Notes under the pieces: generated by a model
What the model was told of the DNA's origin: nothing
Seen by the model: the letters and a program-made list of their open reading frames with translations, nothing else
Database searches by the model: none
Assembly: GCA_027449885.1 (NCBI GenBank)
Contig: DAIDKS010000004.1
Span: 1-62,166 of the forward strand
Reading direction: 5' to 3'
DNA from: Acidimicrobiaceae bacterium
Lineage (GTDB): Bacteria > Actinomycetota > Acidimicrobiia > Acidimicrobiales > RAAP-2
Length of the DNA stretch: 62,166 nt
Part shown: one piece after another, positions 26,853-35,346 of the stretch
Layout: each line of letters opens with the position of its first letter
Numbering within the stretch: position 1 is the first letter of the stretch
Position numbers and translations under genes: made by a program

Positions 26853-28337
26853 ATGGCCCTGGAGAAGGTCCTCGGCATCGAGACCGAGTACGGGGTGGTC
26901 GGGGGGCCCGATCGTGACCCCGTCACCGCCTCGAGCCTGGTCGTCTCGGCCTACGCCCGCCGCGGTGAGCGGGTCGACTGGGACTTCGAGGCCGAGTCCC
27001 CCGACCTCGACGCCCGGGGCCTCGCCCGCCGAGGCAGCCTCGCCCCCGTCGTCGAGACCCAGTTGGCGAACGCCGTCCTCCGCAACGGAGCCCGGCTCTA
27101 CGTGGACCACGCCCACCCCGAGTACTCGTCGCCGGAGTGCCGCACGCCCCTCGAGGCGACCCTCTTCGACCTCGCGGGCGAGGAGATCCTGCGTCGCGCG
27201 CAACGGGTCGCGAACGAGGGCCTCGACGGGGCGGGTGCGATCACCGTCTACAAGAACAACTCCGACGGCAAGGGCAACTCCTACGGGACCCACGAGAACT
27301 ACCTCGTGGCGCGGGACGTTCCCTTCGCCGATCTCGTGCGCACCATGGTTCCCCACTTCGTCTCGCGTCAGGTCATCCTCGGCGCGGGCAAGGTCGGGGC
27401 GGAGACCGAGGCCGGACAGCGCCTCGACCCCGCGTTCCAGATCAGTCAGCGGGCGGAGTTCTTCGAGGAGGTAGTCGGCCTCGAGACGACCCTGCGGCGC
27501 CCCATCGTCAACACCCGAGACGAGCCCCACGGGGACGCCGAGAGATTTCGGCGCCTCCACGTCATCATCGGCGACGCCAATCGCAGCGCCACGGCCACGT
27601 TCGTGAAGCTGGGCGCGACGTCCCTGCTGCTCGCCCTCCTCGAGGACGAGGGGCCGGCGGCCTTCCCCGCACCCCCGAGCGCGCCCGTGCACGCCGTGCG
27701 CCTCATCGCGGCCGACCCGACGCTGCGAGCCGTGGTCGAGCTGGAGGACGGGCGCCGCGTCACCGGATGGGACCTCCAGGACGCCCTCTACGCGTCCGCC
27801 GCCCGCTACGTGTCCCGGGGCGGGGGAGCGGCCGTCGCCGACGAGGGCGAGGTCGCCGCCGTGATGGGGGAGTGGCGCGAGATGCTCGACGGAGTCCGCG
27901 ACGACCCCGACGGCGTCGCCGACCGGGTCGACTGGGTCGCCAAGCGCCGTCTCGTCGAGGGGTACCGCGAGCGCTACGGACTGGCGGCGACCGACGCCCG
28001 ACTGCGGGCGATCGACCTGCAGTACCACGACCTGCGCCCCGAGCGCTCCCTCGCGGATCGCGTCGGCCTGCGTCCTCTCGTCGATCGCGCCGCCGTCGAG
28101 CGGGCCGTCGCCGAGCCGCCGGAGTCGACGCGTGCGTATTTCCGGGGACGCTGTGTCGCCCAGTTCCCCGCCGAGGTCGTCGCCGCCAACTGGGACTCCG
28201 TCGTCTTCGACCTGGGGGAGGGGCCCTTGCGACGGGTGCCCATGAGCGACCCCCGCCGGGGCACGGCGTCGCTCACCCGAGATCTTTTCGAGCGCTGCCC
28301 GACGGCCGTGGACCTCTTACGGGCTCTGGACGGGTAG
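26853..28337 (+). CDS. dop: Pup deamidase/depupylase
   Basis: A 494-aa carboxylate-amine-ligase-fold enzyme that removes Pup from substrates and, where Pup ends in Gln, deamidates it. It begins MALEKVLGIETEYGVVGG, which carries the ATP/Mg-binding Glu-Tyr-Gly motif. It has the insertion after the first strand that separates Dop from PafA (VVSAYARRGERVDWDFEAE), then NNSDGKGNSYGTHENY. Because the Pup encoded next door ends in Glu, only the depupylase activity appears to be needed here. Confidence 0.95.
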   Translation: MALEKVLGIETEYGVVGGPDRDPVTASSLVVSAYARRGERVDWDFEAESPDLDARGLARRGSLAPVVETQLANAVLRNGARLYVDHAHPEYSSPECRTPLEATLFDLAGEEILRRAQRVANEGLDGAGAITVYKNNSDGKGNSYGTHENYLVARDVPFADLVRTMVPHFVSRQVILGAGKVGAETEAGQRLDPAFQISQRAEFFEEVVGLETTLRRPIVNTRDEPHGDAERFRRLHVIIGDANRSATATFVKLGATSLLLALLEDEGPAAFPAPPSAPVHAVRLIAADPTLRAVVELEDGRRVTGWDLQDALYASAARYVSRGGGAAVADEGEVAAVMGEWREMLDGVRDDPDGVADRVDWVAKRRLVEGYRERYGLAATDARLRAIDLQYHDLRPERSLADRVGLRPLVDRAAVERAVAEPPESTRAYFRGRCVAQFPAEVVAANWDSVVFDLGEGPLRRVPMSDPRRGTASLTRDLFERCPTAVDLLRALDG

Positions 28338-28347
28338 AACAGAGGGC

Positions 28348-28542
28348 ATGAGTGAGCAAGAGCGAATCCAGCGGAACCGATCGACCCGCCCGGGCGCCGC
28401 GCCCGCGGAGGTGTCGGTCGACACGACCAAGGGCGAGCGCCTGAAGGCCGATCTCGACGAGCTCCTCGACGAGATCGACGACGTCCTCGAGGAGAACGCC
28501 GAGGAGTTCGTCCGCAACTACGTGCAGAAGGGCGGTGAGTAG
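28348..28542 (+). CDS. pup: Prokaryotic ubiquitin-like protein Pup, ending in Gly-Gly-Glu
   Basis: A 64-aa protein tag. The acidic helical centre (LKADLDELLDEIDDVLEEN) binds the ARC coiled coil, and the C-terminus is VQKGGE. The final Glu is already the form that PafA ligates to lysines, in contrast to the GGQ form of mycobacteria. The ATG lies 10 nt after the dop stop. The pup stop overlaps the GTG of prcB by one base (TAGTG). Confidence 0.97.
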   Translation: MSEQERIQRNRSTRPGAAPAEVSVDTTKGERLKADLDELLDEIDDVLEENAEEFVRNYVQKGGE

Positions 28543-29336
28543 TGGGACTGCCGCTCTACGGCGCTCAGGACGACCCCGGCCCCTCCTTCCTCGCCTACGC
28601 CGAGCGGGAGGGACTCGTGAGCGTCACCGCCCGATCGGAGGCCCTCTCACCGCACGCGACCACGGTCGTGGCCCTGCGCTACGCCGAGGGGGTCGTGATG
28701 GTGGGCGACCGCCAGGCGACGGCCAACTACGTGGCCAGTCGGGACGTCCGCAAGATCGAGGCGGCCGACCGGTACACCGCGCTCGCCATCTCGGGGAGCG
28801 CCGCGCGGGGCATGGAGTTCATCCGGATGGCCCAGTTGAGCTTCGAGCACTACGAGAAGATGACCGACACGGCGCTCAGCCTGGAGGGCAAGGCGAACTA
28901 CCTGTCGCCGATCATCCAGCGCAACAACCTCGGCACGCCGCTCGTCGTGATCCCCCTCCTCGCGGGGTGGGATCCCAGTCACCGCCGCGGACGGGTCTTC
29001 GAGTACGACGGCGCCGGCGGGTGCTACGAGCGCCAGGACTTCGCCACGATCGGGTCGGGCTCGCCCTTCGCCGAGAGCGCCCTGCGCCTGGGTTTCCGCG
29101 CCGACCTCTCGCTGGAGGAGGCCCTCGACCTAGGAGCCCTGGCCCTCTACGAGGCGGGTGACAACGATCCCGCGACCGGCGGTCCCGACTTCGTTCGCGG
29201 CATCTACCCGATGATGGTCGTCCTCGACGAGCGCGGCTTCACCGAACTCCCGAGCGACGACGTCGCCGCCCGCTTCCGTACGATCCAGGAGCGCCGGGCC
29301 GCGACCTCCGGCGTCGCGGGGGGCACGCTGCGATGA
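28542..29336 (+). CDS. prcB: 20S proteasome beta subunit
   Basis: A 264-aa Ntn-hydrolase. After a 39-residue propeptide, autocleavage at HA|TTVVALRY would expose Thr40 as the catalytic Thr1. GDRQAT, which precedes the active-site lysine region, and the ISGSAARGMEF segment are typical of PrcB. The GTG start at 28542 overlaps the pup stop by one nucleotide, and the stop overlaps prcA (ATGA), so the core particle subunits are translationally coupled. Confidence 0.96.
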   Translation: MGLPLYGAQDDPGPSFLAYAEREGLVSVTARSEALSPHATTVVALRYAEGVVMVGDRQATANYVASRDVRKIEAADRYTALAISGSAARGMEFIRMAQLSFEHYEKMTDTALSLEGKANYLSPIIQRNNLGTPLVVIPLLAGWDPSHRRGRVFEYDGAGGCYERQDFATIGSGSPFAESALRLGFRADLSLEEALDLGALALYEAGDNDPATGGPDFVRGIYPMMVVLDERGFTELPSDDVAARFRTIQERRAATSGVAGGTLR

Positions 29337-30013
29337 GCAACTACTTCTACGTCTCGCCCCAGCAGCTCATCAACGACCGCGCCGAGTTCGCCCAGAAGGG
29401 CATCGCTCGAGGTCGGTCGATCCTCGCCGCGATCTACGACGTCGGCGTCGTGATGGTGGCCGAGAACCCCTCGGCGTCGCTGAACAAGATCTCCGAGATC
29501 TACGACCGCATCGCCTTCGCCGGCGTCGGTCGCTACAACGAGTTCGACCGCCTGCGCGAGGCCGGGATCCGCTGGGCCGACGGCACGGGCTTCACGTACT
29601 CGCGTGAGGACGTCGACGCTCGCGCGCTCGCCAACTACTACGCCCAGCACATCGGCGACATGTTCACCGAGGGACCCAAGCCACTGGAGGTCGAGATCCT
29701 CGTCGCCCAGTTGGGTGGGACGCTACGGCCCACGAAGCTCTACCGCGTCGCCTACGAGGGCACCCTGACCGACGAGCCGCACTTCGCGGTGCTGGGCGGC
29801 GACGCCGAGACGATCCGTTCGCGCTTCGAGGCCTCCGAGGCCGAACCCGACGGACTCGCGACCACGCTGCGCCACGCCGTCGCGGCCCTCGCCGGCCCCG
29901 AGCGCACGATCCCGGTCGAGGACCTCGAGGTCTGCATCCTCGAGGACCGCGGGGGCCGTCGCACGTTCGTCCGACTGAGCGACGCCGAGGTCGCCACGCT
30001 CCTGACGGACTGA
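29333..30013 (+). CDS. prcA: 20S proteasome alpha subunit
   Basis: A 226-aa non-catalytic subunit forming the outer rings and the gate of the proteasome. The N-terminus [24 protein letters not shown] is the conserved gating and H0 helix, followed by the proteasome fold with [20 protein letters not shown]. It lacks an N-terminal catalytic Thr, as expected. Overlap with prcB is 4 nt. pafA starts immediately after the stop. Confidence 0.95.
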   Translation: MSNYFYVSPQQLINDRAEFAQKGIARGRSILAAIYDVGVVMVAENPSASLNKISEIYDRIAFAGVGRYNEFDRLREAGIRWADGTGFTYSREDVDARALANYYAQHIGDMFTEGPKPLEVEILVAQLGGTLRPTKLYRVAYEGTLTDEPHFAVLGGDAETIRSRFEASEAEPDGLATTLRHAVAALAGPERTIPVEDLEVCILEDRGGRRTFVRLSDAEVATLLTD

Positions 30014-30014
30014 C

Positions 30015-31403
30015 ATGCTGCGGCGCATCGTCGGGATCGAGACCGAGTACGGCATCACCTTCTCGCTGAAGGGGCAACGCCGACTCAGCCCCGACGAGGT
30101 CTCGCGCTTCCTCTTCCGACGGGTGGTCGCCTGGGGACGCTCGAGCAACGTCTTCCTCGAGAACGGCAGCCGCCTCTACCTCGACGTGGGCAGCCACCCC
30201 GAGTACGCGACGGCCGAGTGCGACGACCTGCGCGACCTCGTCGCCCAGGACAAGGCCGGCGAGGCCATCCTGCGAGAGCTCGTCGGCTACGCCCAGCAGC
30301 AGCTGATCGACGAGGGCGTGCGGGGCGACATCTTCCTCTTCAAGAACAACACCGACTCGTCCGGCAACTCGTACGGGTGTCACGAGAACTACTGCATCGA
30401 GCGGGTCGACGACCTGTCGCGCCTCGAGGAGGTCTTCATCCCGTTCCTCGTGTCTCGGCAGATCTTCGCCGGTGCCGGCAAGGTCGTGACGTCGCCGCGC
30501 GGCTCGGTCTTCTCGATGAGCCAGCGAGCCGAGCACATCTGGGAGTCGATCAGCTCGGCGACGACGCGCAGCCGACCGATCATCAACACGCGCGACGAGC
30601 CCCACGCCGATCCCGAGCGCTACCGCCGCCTCCACGTCATCGTCGGCGATTCCAACATGAACGAGTTCGCCACCTTCCTCAAGGTCGGGACGGCGGCGGT
30701 GCTCCTCGCCATGATCGAGGACCGCACCACGGTCCTGCGCGACTTCACGCTGGCGTCGCCGATCAACGCGCTGCGCGACATCTCCTACGACCTCTGGAGC
30801 AAGGAGCCGGTCAAGCTGCAGAACGGTCGGGACATGACCGCCCTCGAGATCCAGGACGACCTGTGCGAGCGCGCCACCAGCTTCGTCGAGAGCCGCGACG
30901 TCCCGCCGGACCAGCGCGAGGCGGTCCGGCTGTGGCGCGAGGTGATCGACACCTACCGTCACGACCCGATGTCCCTCGCCGACCGCGTCGACTGGATCGC
31001 GAAGCTCCAGCTGATCGAGCGAGCGCGGGAACGCGACGGCGTCGCTCTCGGGGACCCCCGGATCGCCCTGATCGACCTGCTCTACCACGACACCTCGATC
31101 GAGCGGGGCCTGCACTACCGCCGCCAGGCGCGCGGGCACGCCCGCCGGATGGTGGGCGACGAGGAGATCGCCCGCGCCGCCACGACGCCCCCCGCCACCA
31201 CTCGCGCCCACCTGCGCGGAACGTTCATCCGCACCGCCAAGCAGTGGCGCCGGGACTACACGGTCGACTGGGTCCACCTCAAGCTGAACGACGAACTGCA
31301 GCGCACCGTCCTGCTGAAGGACCCGTTCCGCTCCAGCGACGAGAGGTTCAACAAGCTGCTGTACTCGATGGAGCGACGAGACCCGAACTCCTGGCGCGAC
31401 TAG
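30015..31403 (+). CDS. pafA: Pup ligase
   Basis: A 462-aa ligase that joins the Pup C-terminal Glu to substrate lysines using ATP. It begins [16 protein letters not shown] and has the [17 protein letters not shown] and [16 protein letters not shown] motifs of the glutamine-synthetase-like fold. It lacks the Dop-specific loop. The pafBC regulators that follow pafA in mycobacteria are absent, and a signal peptidase gene is next. The pafA stop TAG is also the start of the likely lepB -10 (TAGCCT). Confidence 0.96.
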   Translation: MLRRIVGIETEYGITFSLKGQRRLSPDEVSRFLFRRVVAWGRSSNVFLENGSRLYLDVGSHPEYATAECDDLRDLVAQDKAGEAILRELVGYAQQQLIDEGVRGDIFLFKNNTDSSGNSYGCHENYCIERVDDLSRLEEVFIPFLVSRQIFAGAGKVVTSPRGSVFSMSQRAEHIWESISSATTRSRPIINTRDEPHADPERYRRLHVIVGDSNMNEFATFLKVGTAAVLLAMIEDRTTVLRDFTLASPINALRDISYDLWSKEPVKLQNGRDMTALEIQDDLCERATSFVESRDVPPDQREAVRLWREVIDTYRHDPMSLADRVDWIAKLQLIERARERDGVALGDPRIALIDLLYHDTSIERGLHYRRQARGHARRMVGDEEIARAATTPPATTRAHLRGTFIRTAKQWRRDYTVDWVHLKLNDELQRTVLLKDPFRSSDERFNKLLYSMERRDPNSWRD

Positions 31404-31406
31404 CCT
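31401..31406 (+). promoter_or_regulatory. Leaderless-type -10 box of lepB, made from the pafA stop
   Basis: TAGCCT whose TAG is the pafA stop codon. Six nt lie between it and the GTG at 31413. Confidence 0.6.
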
Positions 31407-31412
31407 GTCTCC

Positions 31413-32000
31413 GTGACCTCGGAGACCGTCGATCCGACCCCGAGTCCCGAGGCCCCGGCTCGTCGGGGACTGTCCAAGCGCCAGCGGGGCTTCCTCGAGT
31501 GGGTCGTCATCGTCCTCATCGCGGCGGGCGTCTCGTTCTTCCTGCGCGCCTACGTCGTCCAGACCTACTTCATCCCGTCCGGCTCGATGGAGCCGACTCT
31601 CCAGATCGGTGACCGGATCGTCGTCTCGAAGCTGAGCGTCGACTTCGGGACGATCCACCGGGGAGACATCCTCGTCTTCCGGGCGCCGCCCAGCGAGCAC
31701 TGCGGGGAGCCCGTCGCCGACCTGGTGAAGCGCGTGATCGGCCTACCCGGCGACCACCTGACCTCACGGGGCAACACCATCTACGTGAACGGACGCCCCC
31801 TCAAGGAGACGTGGACCCACGTCGAGCCCCTGGGCACGCCGATCGGGAACGTGACGGTGCCGGCCAACTCGTACTTCATGATGGGCGACAACCACCCGAA
31901 CTCGTGCGACAGCCGCATGTGGGGCACGCTCCCGCGCCAGTACGTGATCGGTAAGGTCTTCCTCCGGATCTGGCCCCTCTCGCGCCTCGGATTCCTCTAG
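31413..32000 (+). CDS. lepB: Signal peptidase I
   Basis: A 195-aa type I signal peptidase with one N-terminal membrane helix (about residues 28-48). The catalytic Ser is in PSGSMEPTLQIGDRI, the general-base Lys in VKRVIGLPGDH, and the C-terminal box in MMGDNHPNSCDSR. It removes signal peptides of secreted proteins outside the membrane. It sits between the Pup-proteasome genes and the Tat genes. The start is GTG at 31413, 6 nt after the TAGCCT element. Confidence 0.94.
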   Translation: MTSETVDPTPSPEAPARRGLSKRQRGFLEWVVIVLIAAGVSFFLRAYVVQTYFIPSGSMEPTLQIGDRIVVSKLSVDFGTIHRGDILVFRAPPSEHCGEPVADLVKRVIGLPGDHLTSRGNTIYVNGRPLKETWTHVEPLGTPIGNVTVPANSYFMMGDNHPNSCDSRMWGTLPRQYVIGKVFLRIWPLSRLGFL

Positions 32001-32010
32001 ACCCGCCTCC

Positions 32011-32016
32011 TACAAT
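32011..32016 (+). promoter_or_regulatory. Leaderless-type -10 box of the tat-helY genes
   Basis: TACAAT with 6 nt to the GTG at 32023. The intervening GGGGGC is too close to the start to act as a Shine-Dalgarno. Confidence 0.6.
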
Positions 32017-32022
32017 GGGGGC

Positions 32023-32472
32023 GTGTTCAGCCTGAGCCCGATCAAGGTGCTCGTCGTGGTCGCGGTGGTGTTGATCCTCCTCGGCCCCGACAAGCTCCCC
32101 GAGGTCGCCCACAAGCTGGGTTCGACGTGGCGGGCCATCAAGCGCCTCCAGGAGAAGGTCGAGACCGAGGTGCGCGAAGCCCTGCCCGACCTGCCGAGCA
32201 CCGGCGACCTCGCCCGCCTCGCCCGTAGCCCCGTCACGCTGCTCAACGAGTTGGCGGACCGCGCCGAGGCTCGCGAGCGCGTGGCGGCGGCCGACGAGGA
32301 GAGTCCCCACGACGAGGCGGTGTCCCCACCGGAGGTGGTCCCCGACGCCGGGGTCGCTGACGCCGAGGCTCCCGGCGCCCTCGATCCCACGCCCCTCATC
32401 ACGCCCGTGCCCACCCGAGTCAGCGCCGAGAACGCGCCGACCGACGGTCCCGTCGACCCCTCCCTCAACTAG
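32023..32472 (+). CDS. tatA: Sec-independent translocase subunit TatA/TatB
   Basis: A 149-aa protein with an N-terminal membrane helix (PIKVLVVVAVVLILLGPDKL), the GP hinge, and the amphipathic helix LPEVAHKLGSTWRAIKRLQE, followed by a long Pro/Ala/Asp-rich tail. This is the TatA/B layout. The long tail and charged helix could also mean a TatB role. It lies directly upstream of tatC, so both belong to the twin-arginine export system for folded proteins. Confidence 0.88.
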   Translation: MFSLSPIKVLVVVAVVLILLGPDKLPEVAHKLGSTWRAIKRLQEKVETEVREALPDLPSTGDLARLARSPVTLLNELADRAEARERVAAADEESPHDEAVSPPEVVPDAGVADAEAPGALDPTPLITPVPTRVSAENAPTDGPVDPSLN

Positions 32473-32476
32473 CCGC

Positions 32477-33205
32477 GTGGCCCGATTCCGCAAGGCCGCT
32501 GAGGGCATGACCCTCGCCGAGCACCTCGCCGAGGTGCGTCGGCGCTCCCTGGTCTCCGCCGGTGCCATCACCGTCGCCGGGGTGGTCTGCTTCCTGATCT
32601 ACCCCCAGATCCTCCACGTCCTCCAGGAGCCGTACTGTCGTGCGGCGCCGCGGCATTGCCAGTTCCTCGGGACGAACCCGCTCGACGGCCTCACCCTGAG
32701 GGTGAAGATCGCCCTCTTCGGTGGACTGCTCCTGGCGTCTCCGGTCGTCTTCTGGGAGATCTGGCGCTTCGTGACGCCCGGTCTCAAGGCGACCGAGCGA
32801 CGCTACGCCGTGCCCTTCGTCGTCGCGTCGGTCGTCTTCTTCGCGGCCGGTGTCGCCATCGCCTACCTGAGCTTCGGCCACGCCATCAGCTTCCTGCAGT
32901 CCATCGGTGGCCACACCCTCGTCTACTTCTACAACCCCAACCAGTACCTCGGGCTCTTCGTGATGATGATGCTCATCTTCGGGCTGACCTTCGAGTTCCC
33001 GGTCGTCCTGGTCGCCCTCGAGCTCGCCCGGGTCGTGCGTCCCGCCACGCTGCTCCACGGCTGGCGCTACGCCGTGATCACCATCACGGTCGCGTCGGCG
33101 GTCTTCACCCCGAGCGGTGATCCGCTGTCGATGCTGGCCCTCGCGGTGCCGCTCGTCGCCTTCTACTTCCTCGCCATCGCCGTCGGGAAGATCTTCAAGC
33201 GGTGA
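32477..33205 (+). CDS. tatC: Sec-independent translocase subunit TatC
   Basis: A 242-aa six-helix membrane protein that recognises twin-arginine signal peptides. It has the N-terminal motif MTLAEHLAEVRRRSL, a periplasmic loop with two Cys (PYCRAAPRHCQFLGTNP), and the FGLTFEFPVVLVALE segment containing the conserved Glu. The GTG start lies 4 nt after the tatA stop. The stop overlaps the helicase start (GTGA). Confidence 0.94.
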   Translation: MARFRKAAEGMTLAEHLAEVRRRSLVSAGAITVAGVVCFLIYPQILHVLQEPYCRAAPRHCQFLGTNPLDGLTLRVKIALFGGLLLASPVVFWEIWRFVTPGLKATERRYAVPFVVASVVFFAAGVAIAYLSFGHAISFLQSIGGHTLVYFYNPNQYLGLFVMMMLIFGLTFEFPVVLVALELARVVRPATLLHGWRYAVITITVASAVFTPSGDPLSMLALAVPLVAFYFLAIAVGKIFKR

Positions 33206-35334
33206 GCGAGGCCCGCACCCGATTCGTCGACACCCTCGGCTTCGGACTCGACGACTTCCAGGGCGCGGCCCTGGACGCCGTCGATCGCGGCGTCAACGTC
33301 CTCGTCTCCGCCCCGACCGGTTCGGGCAAGACCCTGGTCGCGACCTACGCCATCGAGCGAGCCCTCGATCTGCAGCAGCGAGCCTTCTACACGACGCCCC
33401 TGAAGGCCCTGTCGAACCAGAAGTTCCACGAGCTGGGCCTGCGCTACGGCGTCGAGCAGGTCGGACTGCTCACCGGCGACACCAGCGTCAACCGGGGCGC
33501 ACCGATCGTCGTCATGACGACCGAGGTCCTGCGCAACATGCTGCTCAACGACTCGGACCAGCTACGTCGTCTCGGCCTCGTGGTGCTCGACGAGGTCCAC
33601 TTCCTCCAGGATCCCTACCGCGGGGGAGTGTGGGAGGAGGTCCTCATCCTCACGCCCGCCCCCGTGCGCTTCGTCGCCCTCTCCGCGACCGTCGGCAACG
33701 CGGAGTTCCTCGGCGAGTGGCTGGAGGAGGTGCGCGGCCCCACGACCGTCGTGGTCGAGACCGAGCGCCCCATCACCCTCCACCACCACGCCGCCGTGGT
33801 GCGTCGCGGCCAGACGACGGCCGAGATCGTCGACCTCCTGAACGACCACCGTCTCGGGGACGAGGCGAAGCGCATCGACAACCTGGTGAAGGCGTCGCGC
33901 CGATTCCGCCCGGGTCCCAAGTGGCGGGGCCCCTCCCACGCCGCCCCGCCGCCGCCCTTCCGCGCCCCCCGGCGATCCGAGATGCTGCGGGCCCTCGAGA
34001 ATGAGGACCTCCTGCCAGCGATCGTGTTCATCTTCTCGCGGGCCGCCTGCGACGACGCCGTCCGCCAGTGCCGCCGGGACGGGCTGAGCTTCACGACCTC
34101 CGAGGAGCGAGCCCGGATCGAGGAGATCGCCCACCTCCGCCTCGTCCACTTCACGGACGAGGACCTCGCCGCCCTGGAGTACGGGGACTTCCTCGACAGC
34201 CTCCGTCACGGCATCACGGCGCACCACGCCGGCATGGTCCCCGCCTTCCGCGAGATCGTCGAGGCCTGCTTCGAGCGCGGTCTGCTCGGCGTCGTCTTCG
34301 CCACCGAGACGTTGGCCCTCGGGATCAACATGCCGGCACGCTCGGTCGTCCTCGAGCGCTTCACGAAGTACAGCGACGCCGGCCGGGCACCCCTCACGAG
34401 TGGCGAGTTCGCCCAGATGACCGGGAGAGCGGGCCGGCGGGGCCTCGACGACGAGGGCCACGCCGTCGTCTGCTTCGCGACCGACGTCGCCTTCGCCGAC
34501 GTCGCCCGCATCGCCCTCTCGCCTCCCTCGGACCTCCACAGCTCCTTTCGCCCGACCTACAACTTCACGGCGAACCTGATCGCCCGCTACGACGAGGCGA
34601 CCGCCGTCGAGCTCGTCGAGCGCTCCTACGCCCAGTTCGAGGCCCGCCAACGCCCCGCCGGCTCGCGTCGGCCCCTCAGCGAGCTCCTGCGCGCCCGCTA
34701 CCGCGTCCTCGAGGCGCTGGGCTACGCGACCGAGTGGAACCTCACCTCGGCCGGAGACCTGCTGCGCTCCCTCTACCACGAGAGTGACCTCCTCCTCGCC
34801 GAGGCGATCCGCTCGGGGATCTTCGACGACCTCGAGCCGGCCTCCCTCGCCGGGCTCCTGTCAGCCTTCGTCTACGAGGCCCGGCGCCAACGCCCGACGC
34901 CGAGCGGTGGCCGCCCGGTGCCCCGCCGACCCCGTCGCCCCGTGGCCGACCGGGTCGGCAGCGACCGCCGCACCCTCCTCGCCGAGCGGGTCCGCGACCT
35001 GCGGGCCGTCGCCGCGGCCCTGCGGGAGGTGGAGGAGCTCCACCGGGTGCCCCACGCGCGCGAGCCCGACGGATCCCTCTCCCCGGCGATCACGGCCTGG
35101 GCGAGGGGAGCGTCCCTCGGGACGGTCCTCGACATCGCCGACGCCGAGATCGGCCCGACCTCGCCGGGCGACTTCGTCCGTCACGCGAAGCAGGTGGTCG
35201 ATCTCCTCGAGCAGCTCGCTCGGCTCGGGGACACCGCCCTCGCCAGCGCCGCCACCGTCGCCCGCGAGGGCGTGCTGCGCAGCGTGGTCGCCAACTCCTC
35301 GACGGTCCACCCCCGAACGGACGGCCCGCTCTAA
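33202..35334 (+). CDS. helY: DEVH-box RNA helicase, SKI2/HelY family
   Basis: A 710-aa superfamily 2 helicase. Motifs in order are APTGSGKT (I), DEVHFLQD (II), SATVGN (III), ATETLALGINMPAR (V) and QMTGRAGRRG (VI). The C-terminal part resembles the Ski2/Mtr4 ratchet domain but is shorter than in mycobacterial HelY (about 900 aa). The tatA-tatC-helY order is the same as in mycobacteria. It probably unwinds structured RNA for turnover or repair. The start GTG overlaps tatC. The stop TAA begins the likely -10 of the next gene. Confidence 0.9.
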   Translation: MSEARTRFVDTLGFGLDDFQGAALDAVDRGVNVLVSAPTGSGKTLVATYAIERALDLQQRAFYTTPLKALSNQKFHELGLRYGVEQVGLLTGDTSVNRGAPIVVMTTEVLRNMLLNDSDQLRRLGLVVLDEVHFLQDPYRGGVWEEVLILTPAPVRFVALSATVGNAEFLGEWLEEVRGPTTVVVETERPITLHHHAAVVRRGQTTAEIVDLLNDHRLGDEAKRIDNLVKASRRFRPGPKWRGPSHAAPPPPFRAPRRSEMLRALENEDLLPAIVFIFSRAACDDAVRQCRRDGLSFTTSEERARIEEIAHLRLVHFTDEDLAALEYGDFLDSLRHGITAHHAGMVPAFREIVEACFERGLLGVVFATETLALGINMPARSVVLERFTKYSDAGRAPLTSGEFAQMTGRAGRRGLDDEGHAVVCFATDVAFADVARIALSPPSDLHSSFRPTYNFTANLIARYDEATAVELVERSYAQFEARQRPAGSRRPLSELLRARYRVLEALGYATEWNLTSAGDLLRSLYHESDLLLAEAIRSGIFDDLEPASLAGLLSAFVYEARRQRPTPSGGRPVPRRPRRPVADRVGSDRRTLLAERVRDLRAVAAALREVEELHRVPHAREPDGSLSPAITAWARGASLGTVLDIADAEIGPTSPGDFVRHAKQVVDLLEQLARLGDTALASAATVAREGVLRSVVANSSTVHPRTDGPL

Positions 35335-35337
35335 GGT
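35332..35337 (+). promoter_or_regulatory. -10 box of the ThyX-like gene, made from the helY stop
   Basis: TAAGGT whose TAA is the helY stop. It lies 3 nt before the GTG at 35341 and 9 nt before the ATG at 35347. Confidence 0.45.
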
Positions 35338-35346
35338 CGAGTGGCC